DNA of 35,327 nucleotides from JAVBMP01 sp031552195 (GCA_031552195.1 JAVBMT010000028.1:1-35327); one strand, 5' to 3'. Positions 1 to 7,554 are shown, counted from the first letter of the stretch. The notes: generated by a model not told the origin, from the letters alone. Numbers and translations are program-made.

Positions 1-78
1 CTTTCGGCTTTTCAGAATCGCTTCAAGCTCTGCTCTCTGTTCTGGTGTACAATCAATCGTTCGTGCAGGTCGGCCCAT
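1..78 (-). CDS. IS630-family transposase, N-terminal fragment cut by the window edge
   Basis: The minus strand reads 26 codons from ATG at 78 to the window edge, beginning MGRPARTIDCTPEQRAELEA. An AAGGAG ribosome binding site lies just upstream (about 84-90). The opening GRPA followed by a helix-turn-helix-like start is typical of IS630-family transposases, which cut and paste DNA at TA targets. The rest of the gene lies outside the window, so I cannot say whether it is intact. The IS5-type element to its right begins only about 60 bp upstream of this start, so the two insertions are close neighbours. Family assignment rests on a short N-terminus. Confidence 0.55.
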   Translation of the reverse strand, partial: MGRPARTIDCTPEQRAELEAILKSRK

Positions 79-138
79 ATATACTCCTTGGATTTGCAGA
101 GTATATATTTATATATTAATTTTTGCAACTAGACACTA

Positions 139-156
139 GGCTGTGTCGACATTCAT
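139..156 (+). repeat. Left terminal inverted repeat of the IS5-type element
   Basis: An 18-bp perfect match to the reverse complement of 946-963. The TA dinucleotide at 137-138 is the likely target duplication. Confidence 0.88.
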
Positions 157-192
157 CCATGTTTGGGTTAAATTCATGGCAGGAGGCCTGCC

Positions 193-949
193 ATGAAACG
201 ACGACACGCTTTGCGAGATGACCAATGGGAGCGAATAAAGGATGCTTTGCCGGGTAAGGACACAGCTCCAGGCAGGACAGGCGCAGACAATCGCTTGTTT
301 ATTGAAGCAGTCATGTGGATATAGCTAAAACCGGTGCTCCATGGAGAGATTTGCCGCCGGAATACGGCAAATGGTCAAATGTCCACAAAAGATTTCTGCG
401 CTGGGCGCGAAATGGCGTCTGGCAAATGATTTTTAATACCTTGGCTGTTGATGCCGATACTGAATGGCTTATGATAGACAGCACAATTGTACGCGCACAT
501 CAACATGCCGCAGGCGCAAAAGGGTGCAGCAACGCCAGGCATTAGGCCGCTCCCGTGGCGGGTTCGGCACAAAAATTCATTGCCTTGTTGATGCACTTGG
601 CAACCCTTTGAGGTTCGTTTTGACTGGAGGTGAGCAGGCGGATTGCTTTCAGGCACTCCCACTGCTTGAGGGCAGAACGGCCACGGCTGTTTTGGCAGAC
701 AAGGGATATGATGCGGACTACATTGTCACCGAGGTGGTTGCGATGGGGGCAGAAGCGGTTATTCCGCCGATGCGCCACCGCAAAAATCTGAGGGAGTTCG
801 ATCGTTTCCTATATAAAGAACATAACGTCATTGAGAGAATGTTTGGCAAAATGAAACATTTCAGAGGAATCGCAACCCGTTACAATAAATTAGCTATTTC
901 GTTTACAGCTTTCGTGCAACTGGCTGCGATTCTACTCTGGTTAAAATGA
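193..949 (+). pseudogene. IS5-family transposase, frameshifted (DDE type)
   Basis: Reading starts at ATG 193 (MKRRHALRDDQWERIKDALP) behind an AGGAGG site. It stops at TAG 322-324, where the family consensus continues WIAKTGAPWRDLP. The sequence TGGATATAGCT would read in frame if one TA (320-321) were removed, so this looks like a 2-bp insertion mutation. The next frame (from 324) carries GAPWRDLPPEYGKW and the first catalytic Asp region (MIDSTIVRAHQHAAGAK). Near the A-AAA-GGG at about 526-532 a second minus-one shift leads to QALGRSRGGFGTKIH and the C-terminal half, which contains the ADKGYDAD motif and the Glu of YKEHNVIERMFGKMKH. The second shift could be programmed, as in other IS427-group elements. 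The first probably inactivates the gene. Confidence 0.82.
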
Positions 950-963
950 ATGTCGACACAGCC
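946..963 (-). repeat. Right terminal inverted repeat of the IS5-type element
   Basis: An 18-bp perfect reverse complement of 139-156. It overlaps the last codons of the transposase and is followed by TA at 964-965. Confidence 0.88.
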
Positions 964-1127
964 TAAACACCTAGGAGTTTATTTTATACTTGCCCCTAAA
1001 CTGTCACATTAAAGTGTCGATAAGTAAGTAATATATGATGGATTGTACTTATGCATTGTAAGGGCTTAGCCTTTGTTATATCGTATAGGTACAAATAAAT
1101 GTTATCTAGAAATCAGCGAGGCTAATA

Positions 1128-1625
1128 ATGAACGCTATACACCTCACGCTCACTCAAAAAAAGAACCTAATTGATGCTGACAACACAAGAAAACACCGTG
1201 AAGACTCTGGGACTAGAGGTATAAAAGCAGGGGGGCAAGGTAATGGGTTTAATATAAAAACAAATACCGATACTGTTAACTTTTCTGAAGAAGCCAACAA
1301 TCGTCTCAAAAGTGTATCCCAAGAGACTAAAGATAAGCAAGGCATGTATGCCTGGAAATCAAATAAATATGGAGGAAAAGTAGATTCAGATGATATTAAA
1401 ACAGAGCTTGAAGAGTTGCAACAAAAATTGCAAGAAGCCCAGGCTGAATTGGCTGAGGCGCAAAGTGAATTAAGTACTGCTCAAGGTGATTTAGCCTCTA
1501 GTGACGAAACGACAAAAGCGAGTGCGGAGGCAAAAGTTGTTGTGGCGTCCCAAAAAGTTGCCATGGCTCAAAGCAAAGTTGAGATGTTAATGGCTCAGAT
1601 GATGGAAAAAATGAAATCCAAGTGA
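1128..1625 (+). CDS. Orphan coiled-coil protein, unknown function
   Basis: A 165-residue protein with no family I recognise. It starts at ATG 1128 after a weak GCGAGG site. The N-terminal third is polar and Gly/Asn-rich, with TRGIKAGGQGNG and a VNFSEEANNRL segment. From about residue 88 to the end it is a long, almost uninterrupted coiled coil (LEELQQKLQEAQAELAEAQ and onward) rich in Ala, Glu, Gln and Lys, ending in a Met-rich helix. There is no signal peptide or membrane segment. Its bases are richer in A and T than the genes from 2742 onward, and it sits between an IS element and a decayed integrase. It is therefore probably acquired cargo. Codon-like composition and a good length support a real gene. 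Confidence 0.6.
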   Translation: MNAIHLTLTQKKNLIDADNTRKHREDSGTRGIKAGGQGNGFNIKTNTDTVNFSEEANNRLKSVSQETKDKQGMYAWKSNKYGGKVDSDDIKTELEELQQKLQEAQAELAEAQSELSTAQGDLASSDETTKASAEAKVVVASQKVAMAQSKVEMLMAQMMEKMKSK

Positions 1626-1689
1626 TAATCCGGTTGTTCTGACAGGCTTTAGTGGTTTCTTAGCTTGCCTTTTCCCTGATCAGGCTGTC

Positions 1690-2088
1690 TTTAACAAATC
1701 TTCGCGGTAGTAGCGCTCCGGGGTTGTTCCGGCCAGACGGCAGTTGGCTGAGTGACCTCAAAAGCCATTCCGGACATTGGCGGTCAATATCCCGGTTCCA
1801 GTGGAGCCAAAGAATCGATAGAGCGCTTGCCGATGCGGGGGAAGATAAGGCGTTCTATGCGGGAAACGGTGGCAATGCGGTGATTCTCTGACCACGCGTC
1901 CTGTTCCTTGGCAAGCCATTCCAGGCCGATACGCTTTTCAACGCCATCCACCCGGTATTTCAATCGCTACTTTTTGGTGCCGGTGGATATGGGAGCGACC
2001 TCGATATACAAACCATTGCCATCAAAGTAGCGCTTGGGCTTGGCTTTCGGCTTCAAAGCCTGAATTTGTTTATCTAGGGGTATTGCAT
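1690..2088 (-). pseudogene. Decayed P4-type tyrosine integrase (N-terminal arm-binding part)
   Basis: The minus strand from about 2088 reads, in one frame, PLDKQIQALKPKAKPKRYFD and then GNGLYIEVAPISTGTKK. This is the DUF4102 arm-type DNA-binding start of P4-family tyrosine integrases. An in-frame TAG interrupts it where W or L is expected, RLKYRVDGVEKRIGL follows, and the sequence then jumps to WSENHRIATVSRIERLIFPRIG, which belongs to the following core-binding region. An internal deletion is therefore likely. The frame ends at TGA 1784-1786, and only scraps continue to about 1690. The ATG at 2088, with AAGGAG before it, is out of frame by one base. The catalytic domain is absent. Integrases of this kind insert islands at tRNA genes; this is a dead remnant, and no tRNA is visible nearby. 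Confidence 0.75.
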
Positions 2089-2186
2089 CTCCTTGGAGTA
2101 AAATTCCTATGCCCCAACGGTGCCCCCAAAACTACCGAGTGTCAATGTACCCAAACGAACTATGGCGAACACTAAAAATGGGATGA

Positions 2187-2600
2187 TTACCCCTTGACCT
2201 GGGCTGTGGTGATGTTCATGCTGTGATGCTCCTGCATTTGTGCCGGAGCTACGCCCGGATTTGTGATTCTGCCTTTGGCGAGAGGCGACTTTACCAACCC
2301 CGGCCCTCTGCTCCGCTGTCGCTCCCGTTCCCGCAATCGCTCTATTTGGCGTTCAACAAGGCGTTCAAACACGCCAAGAGCGGTTCCAAGCTCGCGTGTA
2401 TATCGCTCAAACGTTGCAAGTGCCGCGCTGATTCCTGTTGTTCGGCCTGGAGTCGCCCGATATTCTCCTGTAGCTGCCGGATGGCCTGGGCGTGGCTCTC
2501 CAGGCTGCGCTGGTGATTGACCAGGGATGTGCTGTGGGCCTTTTGCGTGGCGGTCAAGTCTTGCTCCAGGGTGAGCAGGGTTTATCAGAAATCTCCAGTT
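2187..2600 (-). pseudogene. Frameshifted coiled-coil protein remnant, possibly from a mobilization module
   Basis: Two overlapping minus-strand frames look like halves of one broken gene. The first (about 2590-2342) reads LTLEQDLTATQKAHSTSL, then a heptad-rich segment with RSLESHAQAIRQLQENIGRL, and ends ALLNAK. The second frame continues as ALATFERYTRELGTALGVFERLVERQIERL and ends near 2187 with GPGLVKSPLAKGRI and a His/Gln-rich tail. A single frameshift around 2400 would join them. I do not recognise a specific family. Charged coiled coils next to an integrase occur in mobilization or relaxase operons, but that is only context. No clear start codon with a ribosome binding site remains. Confidence 0.4.
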
Positions 2601-2698
2601 TTGATCTGAACTATTTGACGGGAGGTTTACAATACAGTCGTCTGATCGCTCTGCTGTTTTGAGCAAGTTATTAAGCGCTCATTGAGAAGGGTAGCTTT

Positions 2699-2732
2699 TT
2701 ATTTTGATTAAGCGTATGCTTAATCAAAATAA
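2699..2732 (+). promoter_or_regulatory. Operator of the arsR-type operon: 15+15 bp perfect palindrome
   Basis: TTATTTTGATTAAGC (2699-2713) and its exact reverse complement (2718-2732) flank a 4-base centre, GTAT. The element ends at the ribosome binding site (AAGGAGG, 2731-2737) of the ArsR-family gene. AT-rich dyads of this kind immediately before the regulator are the usual ArsR/SmtB binding site, so autorepression is likely. A weak sigma-70 candidate, TTGAGA (about 2680) with TGATTA 17 bases on, would place the -10 box inside the left arm. Confidence 0.82.
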
Positions 2733-2741
2733 GGAGGATTT

Positions 2742-3161
2742 ATGAGCAATGCCTTAATATATCGCGCTTTGTCAGATGATACCCGCCGGAAAATAGTTAC
2801 CCTGTTGCTCACACACAACTATTGCGTGTCTGAGCTCGCGCGTGTGCTGAAAGTAAGCGAAAGCGCCGTTTCGCAGCATTTGAAAGTGCTCAAGGAAGCG
2901 GACCTGCTTAGCGGCGAAAAACGCGGCTATTACATGCATTATGACATTGACCGGGAAAAACTTCGGACTCTGGCCCGCGAAATTGACGGTATGGCCGATC
3001 TTGAACGTGAGGCTTGCGCCGGATCTGAAGGCGCGGGCTGCGGGTGCCCGCTGAACGGAGAGTCCTGTTCGGACGAGGTGAAATTTTTCTGCCACAGCGC
3101 TCCTGATATGGAAGACAAGGTGCAATTGCCCATGTCTCCGGCGCCGGAACATAAGGAGTAA
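2742..3161 (+). CDS. ArsR/SmtB-family metal(loid)-responsive repressor
   Basis: A 139-residue winged-helix regulator. The helix-turn-helix runs about residues 26-55, with recognition helix SESAVSQHLKVLKEADLL followed by a wing (SGEKRGYYMHYDID). One Cys lies at 28. The C-terminal tail is unusually Cys-rich, with Cys at 92, 100, 102, 109 and 117, and could form the inducer-binding site for a metal or metalloid. In this family, metal binding releases the operator. ATG 2742 follows AGGAGG at the edge of a 34-bp palindrome. The gene is three bases upstream of a two-gene permease pair, so the regulator most likely controls its own efflux operon. The inducer cannot be told from sequence; arsenic, organoarsenicals and other thiol-reactive ions are candidates. 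Confidence 0.9.
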   Translation: MSNALIYRALSDDTRRKIVTLLLTHNYCVSELARVLKVSESAVSQHLKVLKEADLLSGEKRGYYMHYDIDREKLRTLAREIDGMADLEREACAGSEGAGCGCPLNGESCSDEVKFFCHSAPDMEDKVQLPMSPAPEHKE

Positions 3162-3164
3162 GTC

Positions 3165-3641
3165 ATGTCGACGATTGCCATGTATGCCATAACAGCTGTG
3201 CTGCTGGGTTTCTCCTTCAGGAAGAGCAAACGGAGAACGTATCAGGCATTAAAAAAAGCATGGGAGGCATTTGAAAACATCCTGCCGCAATTTCTTTCAA
3301 TCCTGCTGTTGATAGGGTTCATTCTGGCCGTGCTGGATGAATCTACCATCTCACGGTTGCTGGGGGCTGAATCAGGGATCATGGGCATGGCAATCGCAGC
3401 TGTAATCGGTTCGATTACCCTGGTTCCCGGCTTTATAGCATTCCCCCTGGCCGCATCGCTTTTAGCCGCGGGCGCTGGTTACGGGCAGATAGCCATGTTT
3501 CTGACCACACTGATGATGGTCGGGGTGGTCACAATTCCCCTGGAAATAACCTATTTCGGCAAGCGTCTGGCAATTGAGCGGAATGTGCTTGCTTTCATTT
3601 ATGCCGTTGTTGCATCTTGTATCCTGGGGGTGATGTTATGA
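3165..3641 (+). CDS. Permease half, ArsP/YraQ (DUF318) family, first subunit
   Basis: A 158-residue membrane protein with about four or five hydrophobic segments. It carries the family's conserved hydrophobic signature in its second half: GSITLVPGFIAFPLAASLLA followed by FLTTLMMVGVVTIPLE. Full-length members of this permease family have two such halves; here each half is its own gene. It follows the regulator by three bases, with AAGGAG before ATG 3165, and its stop overlaps the next start (ATGA). Family members include ArsP-type exporters of organoarsenicals, so efflux of a toxic thiol-reactive compound is a reasonable inference, but the substrate is unknown. Confidence 0.82.
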   Translation: MSTIAMYAITAVLLGFSFRKSKRRTYQALKKAWEAFENILPQFLSILLLIGFILAVLDESTISRLLGAESGIMGMAIAAVIGSITLVPGFIAFPLAASLLAAGAGYGQIAMFLTTLMMVGVVTIPLEITYFGKRLAIERNVLAFIYAVVASCILGVML

Positions 3642-4156
3642 GAGCGATCCTCAAACGCTACCGGGTGTTTATAGCGTTCTCCGGTGTGGGGATCGCGCTT
3701 CTGTTTCTGGCTCCGGATACAGGCTGGAAAGCGTTTTCCATCACGCGGGACAATATTGGCGAGATGTTGGCTTTCCTCCCGCCTATTTTTGTGCTGCTAG
3801 GCCTGCTGGACGTGTGGGTAGATCGGGAAACCATGATGAAATACATGGGCGACAATTCCGGTCTGCGTGGCATGCTTCTGGCGTTTATATTGGGCTCGGC
3901 GGCCGCCGGGCCATTATACGCGGCTTTTCCCATGGCTGGGGTAATGATGAAAAAGGGGGCGCGGCTTTTCAACATTTTTATTTTTATCGGGGCATGGTCC
4001 ACAACAAAAATTCCGCTCATCATGTTCGAAACGGCCACGCTTGGCTTCCGCTTCATGGCGATGAGGCTTGTGTTCAATATTATCGGCATAGTCATTATCG
4101 CCAAAATTTTGGACATGGAAGCCTGCAAGGTCTCTTTGGACATTCCCGGCAACTGA
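3638..4156 (+). CDS. Permease half, ArsP/YraQ (DUF318) family, second subunit
   Basis: A 172-residue membrane protein complementary to the preceding gene. ATG 3638 overlaps the upstream stop in ATGA and follows GGGGGTG, which suggests translational coupling; the longer reading frame from 3617 has no advantage. It has an N-terminal hydrophobic helix, a central GSAAAGPLYAAFPMAGVMM block that mirrors the signature of the first half, and a final helix, VFNIIGIVIIAKIL. The two halves presumably assemble into one transporter. The conserved AGPLYAAFP motif is typical of the C-terminal half in this family. The operon ends in an intrinsic terminator about 175 bp downstream. Confidence 0.82.
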   Translation: MRAILKRYRVFIAFSGVGIALLFLAPDTGWKAFSITRDNIGEMLAFLPPIFVLLGLLDVWVDRETMMKYMGDNSGLRGMLLAFILGSAAAGPLYAAFPMAGVMMKKGARLFNIFIFIGAWSTTKIPLIMFETATLGFRFMAMRLVFNIIGIVIIAKILDMEACKVSLDIPGN

Positions 4157-4331
4157 GAGCGGCAGCAGGATGGTATGCGATGATTTCCACCAGCTAGGCT
4201 AAATGGCCGCAAAAAATAAAATATTTTTTGTTTGCTTGGTAAAGAAAGATTTTGCGGAAACAGGCTTGCTCCATGCAACACTTCCAAGTTAAAATGCCGC
4301 GAATTTATTCCCGCTTTTAAATTATATGGCG
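4157..4331. other. AT-rich intergenic stretch, nothing recognised
   Basis: This is untranslated sequence between the permease operon and its terminator. It contains several A/T runs and no convincing open frame or promoter. Confidence 0.5.
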
Positions 4332-4365
4332 AAGGCCCTTGCGATAATTCGTAAGGGCCTTTTTG
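4332..4365 (+). terminator. Intrinsic terminator of the arsR-permease operon
   Basis: AAGGCCCTT (4332-4340) pairs with AAGGGCCTT (4353-4361) around a 12-base loop, and a T-run follows on the plus strand (TTTTTGTTG). Confidence 0.85.
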
Positions 4366-4437
4366 TTGTCCGGGCATTTTTCATTTATTCGCGGAACAAA
4401 AGTTCTGCGGTCAGGCGCAAGCCGTCATAAGCGCGAA

Positions 4438-4457
4438 GGGCGGTCCGCAGACCGCCC
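4438..4457 (-). terminator. Hairpin behind the BOF-family gene
   Basis: GGGCGGTC, loop CGCA, GACCGCCC form a perfect 8-bp stem, seven bases beyond the minus-strand stop. There is no clear U-tract, so it may protect the mRNA end rather than terminate transcription. Confidence 0.5.
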
Positions 4458-4463
4458 GCGCCG

Positions 4464-4811
4464 TTATATCTTCTTGATGGAATGCACCTCAATTTCGGTG
4501 CTGCCCAGGTCTTTATCCACTTCTCCGGTAATTTCCACCTTGTCTTTAGGGGTCACGTCCAGCCCGTTCCAGCGGCTGTGTTTTATTTCGACCACAATGG
4601 AACCCGTGTCGTCCTTAAAGGAATAATCGTCTCCGCCAAGTTGTTTTTCAATGTACCCTTGCAGAATGACCGGCGAATCGTCCCGCAGGTCTTTGGCCTG
4701 GGCAACGCTCACGACGCTGGGTCCTGGCCCGACGAAGGCGGCCAAGGCGGCGGGCAGCCCAAAGCTGAGGTAAATGGAAAGGGCCAGAACAAAGGTAAGC
4801 GATTTTTTCAT
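4464..4811 (-). CDS. Periplasmic BOF-fold protein, YgiW/YdeI (NirD/TIGR00156) family
   Basis: A 115-residue protein. I chose ATG 4811 because it follows GGAGG and starts a clear signal peptide (MKKSLTFVLALSIYLSFG, cleavage after ALA). The longer frame to 4883 adds only unrelated sequence. The mature part is the bacterial OB-fold (BOF) typified by E. coli YgiW: AFVGPGPSVVSVAQAKDLRD, then SFKDDTGSIVVEIKHSRWNG, then VTPKDKVEITGEVDKD, ending VHSIKKI. Family members are small periplasmic proteins linked to stress tolerance (peroxide, metals); they bind small cationic ligands or partners and are not enzymes. Full length for the family. Confidence 0.88.
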   Translation of the reverse strand: MKKSLTFVLALSIYLSFGLPAALAAFVGPGPSVVSVAQAKDLRDDSPVILQGYIEKQLGGDDYSFKDDTGSIVVEIKHSRWNGLDVTPKDKVEITGEVDKDLGSTEIEVHSIKKI

Positions 4812-4914
4812 GGGAAAACCTCCGGAAATGGTTTCGGCGCGGCGGTGCTGCTGGCAGGGCTTTGGCCGCCGGGCCGGTTGCATATTCCACCCTTAGCATT
4901 GTTGCGGAGGGAAT

Positions 4915-5805
4915 TCAATCTCCGCCGGAAATAAAGCCGCCGCGCTGGCGTAACGCGTATGCCGTCTGCAAGAGTACGGAAGCGCAAATCAGCGCCAGAC
5001 CTATGAAAAACGAGGCGTTCACCTCGGCGGATTCTCCAAGGAAGGTCATGGCCAGAAAAATGCTGTATACCGGCTCAAGGTTGAAGCTTAAATTGACGGT
5101 GAAGGCTGAAATGCTTTGCAACGCCTGAATCTGGAGCAGGAACATGCCTATGGTGCAAAGGGAGGAAAGCAGGAAAAGATACAGGAAATCCAGCTTTCCT
5201 GGAACGAGCGGAATGCCGGGGAAAAGCTTCAGGTAAACCGGCGCGGCCAGAGTAAGGAAGGTGACGCCGCCCGCCATCTGGAAAAGCAGCATGGTGGACG
5301 ATCTGTGCCGCCTGCCGACCCGGCGCGTCGCGATAGTGAACAGGGCGGCGAAAAGGGCGGAAATTACCCCGAGAATTATGCCGGTGCGATAGCGGGCGTC
5401 AAAGTTGAAGATCAGGGCGATGCCGGCCACGGTGACCAGACTGAACAGCACTTCGCGCAAGGATATTTTTGAACGCCCGAAAAACGGTTCCAGAATGGAG
5501 GTGAAAAAACCGGTTGAGGCGAAACATACCACGGCGATGGAAACGTTGGCGTACTTTATGCTTCCGTAAAAAAATATCCAGTGCAGGGCGATAAGAGCGC
5601 CCACCCCGCAAATTTTTCCGGCTTCCGGCTTTGAGACGCGCGGCAGCTTTCCGCTCAGCGCCAGGCAGCTGAAGAAGAGCAGGGCGGTCAGGAGCATCCG
5701 CCACCAGACCAAAGGCCCTTCCGGCAGTTGGATGAGCTTGCCGAAGATGCCGGTAAACCCCGCCAGAAAGATGGAAAGATGCAGCTTGACGAAGGCGTTG
5801 CCCAT
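4915..5805 (-). CDS. EamA/DMT-superfamily transporter (RhaT-like, 10 TM)
   Basis: A 296-residue inner-membrane protein with about ten hydrophobic segments arranged as two EamA repeats (about residues 6-138 and 150-285). Recognisable elements are the first-repeat motif GPLVWWRMLLTALLFF, the re-entrant FASTGFFTSILEPFFGR at the end of repeat one, and NLEPVYSIFLAMTFLGE in repeat two. Such proteins export or import amino acids, metabolites or drugs; the substrate cannot be named. ATG 5805 has only a weak ribosome binding site. It lies 54 bp downstream of the sigma-54 activator on the same strand, so the two may be co-transcribed. Confidence 0.85.
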   Translation of the reverse strand: MGNAFVKLHLSIFLAGFTGIFGKLIQLPEGPLVWWRMLLTALLFFSCLALSGKLPRVSKPEAGKICGVGALIALHWIFFYGSIKYANVSIAVVCFASTGFFTSILEPFFGRSKISLREVLFSLVTVAGIALIFNFDARYRTGIILGVISALFAALFTIATRRVGRRHRSSTMLLFQMAGGVTFLTLAAPVYLKLFPGIPLVPGKLDFLYLFLLSSLCTIGMFLLQIQALQSISAFTVNLSFNLEPVYSIFLAMTFLGESAEVNASFFIGLALICASVLLQTAYALRQRGGFISGGD

Positions 5806-5859
5806 TGCGAACTCGCGGGTGTATTGTTTGTGCGGCGTGCCGTAATTAGCGCGCGGTCT

Positions 5860-7440
5860 TCATCCGGCCTTTTTGCGGCGCACCCTGGGAATTTTTTTGT
5901 TTTGCGGCACGGCTACGTTATATTTGCGCATTTTGCCGCGCAGGGTTCCCGGCGAAAGGCCCAGCAGTTCGCAGGCCCCGCCAGGGCCGTTTATCTTTCC
6001 GCCTACATGTTCGAGCACCTGTTCCAGGTAGCCGCGCACGTGCTCGTCAAAATCCGGCCATACGGCGCGCGGCGTTCTGGGCGTTTCGGCTTGCGCCTCA
6101 CCCGGATCCTCGCCGTCTATATGTGTGCGCAACACAGGCGCGTCAGGGTTTTCCCTGGACATGATGATCGCCTGTTCAAGAACATGCTCGAGTTGTCGTA
6201 CATTACCCGGCCATTTGGCACAACAAAGTTTATGGAGCTCGCTTTTTGACATGGCCGGAGCGGGCAGGCCCATTTCCGCGGATTTCTTGTCCAGAAAATA
6301 CTGTGCCAGAACGGGAATATCCAGCCTTCTGGCCCTCAGTGGCGGCAAATTGAGGGGAAAGACGCTTAAGCGGTAAAGCAGGTCTTGCCTGAAACGCCCC
6401 TGGCGGCATAGTTGCGCAAGGTCGACGTTGCTGGCCGCGATAACGCGCACGTCCACCTTGGTAAGCCTGCCGGAGCCAACGCGCTGTATTTCCTTGTTGC
6501 CCAGGGTATGGAGCAGGGCGGCCTGGCTGGCGGCTGAAAGTTCGGAAATTTCATCCAGAAAAATAGTGCCGCCGTCGGCCTGCTCGAAAAAACCGGCATG
6601 CGCCGCCGTGGCTCCGGTAAACGCGCCCCGTTCGTGCCCGAAAAGCTCGCTGAGCAGCAGGCTCTCCGTTATCGCCCCGCAGTTTACTTTTATAAACGGC
6701 TTTCCCTGACGTTGTGAAAGCTCATGAACGCTTTTGGCCGCAAGCTCCTTGCCCGTGCCGCTCTCGCCCTGAATAAGCACGGTGGAGGTTGTAGGGGCGA
6801 CCATTTCTATGCGCCGCACTACCTGCTTCATGCCGTCGCACATGCGCAGCAATTCGATAGGCGATTTGGTCCTGACCCTGTCCTTCCCGGCCGGGGTCTG
6901 AGCGACTTCCGGAAAGTAGCGGCGGCAAAATTCATCGCCGAAAATCCGCGATGCCTTGCGGAACATATCCAGATGCCGTTCGCTGAATGCGTTGGGCGTG
7001 TCTGAGGAAAATATCATAGATACGGCGAGGTAGTCCATGCGCATAAGCGTCATGGAAAAAACGGAACGCACTCCCGGGAAAAGTTCGAGCATTTTTCCGG
7101 CTTCATGGGAAGTTTCCAGCGTTATGTCCGGATAGTTGAACCCTTGTTCCGTATCACGCGTAAAAAGATACTTCCGGTAGCTCAGGGGGTGCAGCCAGGC
7201 CGTTTCAACTTCCTTGTTATATTCAGCGTCCGTTTTTTGAATGTCCGCCAGCACCAGACGCGTGTTGGAATTCATATGGAGAAGGATGATGCTCATGCGC
7301 TTCAGGGGCGAAAGGGTGGCCAGCTTGGTGAACACGATGTTTATCGCGTATTCCATGCCGTATCTGTCAAAAAGCATGGCAAGCGTGGTTGAAAATTCCG
7401 GCTGGATGTCTTTACTGTCTTCCGCTAATAAAAGTTTCAT
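5860..7440 (-). CDS. Sigma-54-dependent transcriptional activator with N-terminal GAF-like sensor
   Basis: A 526-residue bacterial enhancer-binding protein. Residues 1 to about 180 form a GAF-like sensor with no phospho-receiver signature. The AAA+ domain runs about 195-425: Walker A GESGTGKE (225-232), the sigma-54 contact loop GAFTGA (272-277), Walker B TIFLDE (292-297) and the WPGNVRQLEHV sensor region (410-420). A Fis-type helix-turn-helix is at about 485-508 (ACELLGLSPGTLRGKMRKY). It should hydrolyse ATP to open sigma-54 promoters. It is divergent from the tandem sulfatase-like genes. The shared intergenic region carries a near-consensus sigma-70 promoter for this gene, an inverted repeat over its start, and a sigma-54 promoter for the hydrolases. 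It is therefore probably their local, self-regulated activator. The signal sensed is unknown. Confidence 0.93.
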   Translation of the reverse strand: MKLLLAEDSKDIQPEFSTTLAMLFDRYGMEYAINIVFTKLATLSPLKRMSIILLHMNSNTRLVLADIQKTDAEYNKEVETAWLHPLSYRKYLFTRDTEQGFNYPDITLETSHEAGKMLELFPGVRSVFSMTLMRMDYLAVSMIFSSDTPNAFSERHLDMFRKASRIFGDEFCRRYFPEVAQTPAGKDRVRTKSPIELLRMCDGMKQVVRRIEMVAPTTSTVLIQGESGTGKELAAKSVHELSQRQGKPFIKVNCGAITESLLLSELFGHERGAFTGATAAHAGFFEQADGGTIFLDEISELSAASQAALLHTLGNKEIQRVGSGRLTKVDVRVIAASNVDLAQLCRQGRFRQDLLYRLSVFPLNLPPLRARRLDIPVLAQYFLDKKSAEMGLPAPAMSKSELHKLCCAKWPGNVRQLEHVLEQAIIMSRENPDAPVLRTHIDGEDPGEAQAETPRTPRAVWPDFDEHVRGYLEQVLEHVGGKINGPGGACELLGLSPGTLRGKMRKYNVAVPQNKKIPRVRRKKAG

Positions 7441-7468
7441 TTTGAATTTTTAACCTGTTATTTCAAAT

Positions 7469-7492
7469 TAATAAATCATAGTTGATTTATTA
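7469..7492. promoter_or_regulatory. Inverted repeat, candidate activator-binding site (UAS) and autoregulatory operator
   Basis: TAATAAATCA (7469-7478), spacer TAGT, TGATTTATTA (7483-7492) form a perfect 10-bp dyad. It overlaps the -10 box and start region of the regulator's sigma-70 promoter. It also ends 47 bp upstream of the sigma-54 -24 element. That placement would let one bound protein repress its own gene and activate the hydrolases. Confidence 0.65.
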
Positions 7493-7516
7493 TAAGCATG
7501 ATTAAAATTATGTCAA
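7489..7516 (-). promoter_or_regulatory. Sigma-70 promoter of the sigma-54 activator gene
   Basis: On the minus strand, TTGACA (7516-7511) and TATAAT (7494-7489) are separated by 16 bases. Both hexamers are perfect consensus. The transcription start should fall near 7482, giving a short AT-rich leader before ATG 7440. Confidence 0.75.
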
Positions 7517-7538
7517 ATTATTTCAATATAGTACTGAT

Positions 7539-7554
7539 TGGCACAATTTATGCT
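7539..7554 (+). promoter_or_regulatory. Sigma-54 (-24/-12) promoter of the sulfatase-like operon
   Basis: TGGCACAATTTATGCT has GG (7540-7541) and GC (7552-7553) at the required 12-base offset. It matches TGGCAC-N5-TTGCW with one mismatch. The predicted start is near 7565, about 40 bp before ATG 7604. Confidence 0.8.

Larger units (their letters stand above)
139..963 (+). mobile_element. IS5-family insertion sequence (IS427-like), 825 bp
   Basis: The element has perfect 18-bp terminal inverted repeats: GGCTGTGTCGACATTCAT at 139-156 and its reverse complement at 946-963. It is flanked on both sides by TA (137-138 and 964-965), consistent with a TA target duplication. It carries one transposase gene spread over three reading frames. 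Size, ends and TA target fit the IS427 group of IS5. The sharp ends suggest a recent arrival, although the transposase is broken. Removing it joins TAGACAC-TA to AACACCTAGG, which reconstructs the pre-insertion site. Confidence 0.88.
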
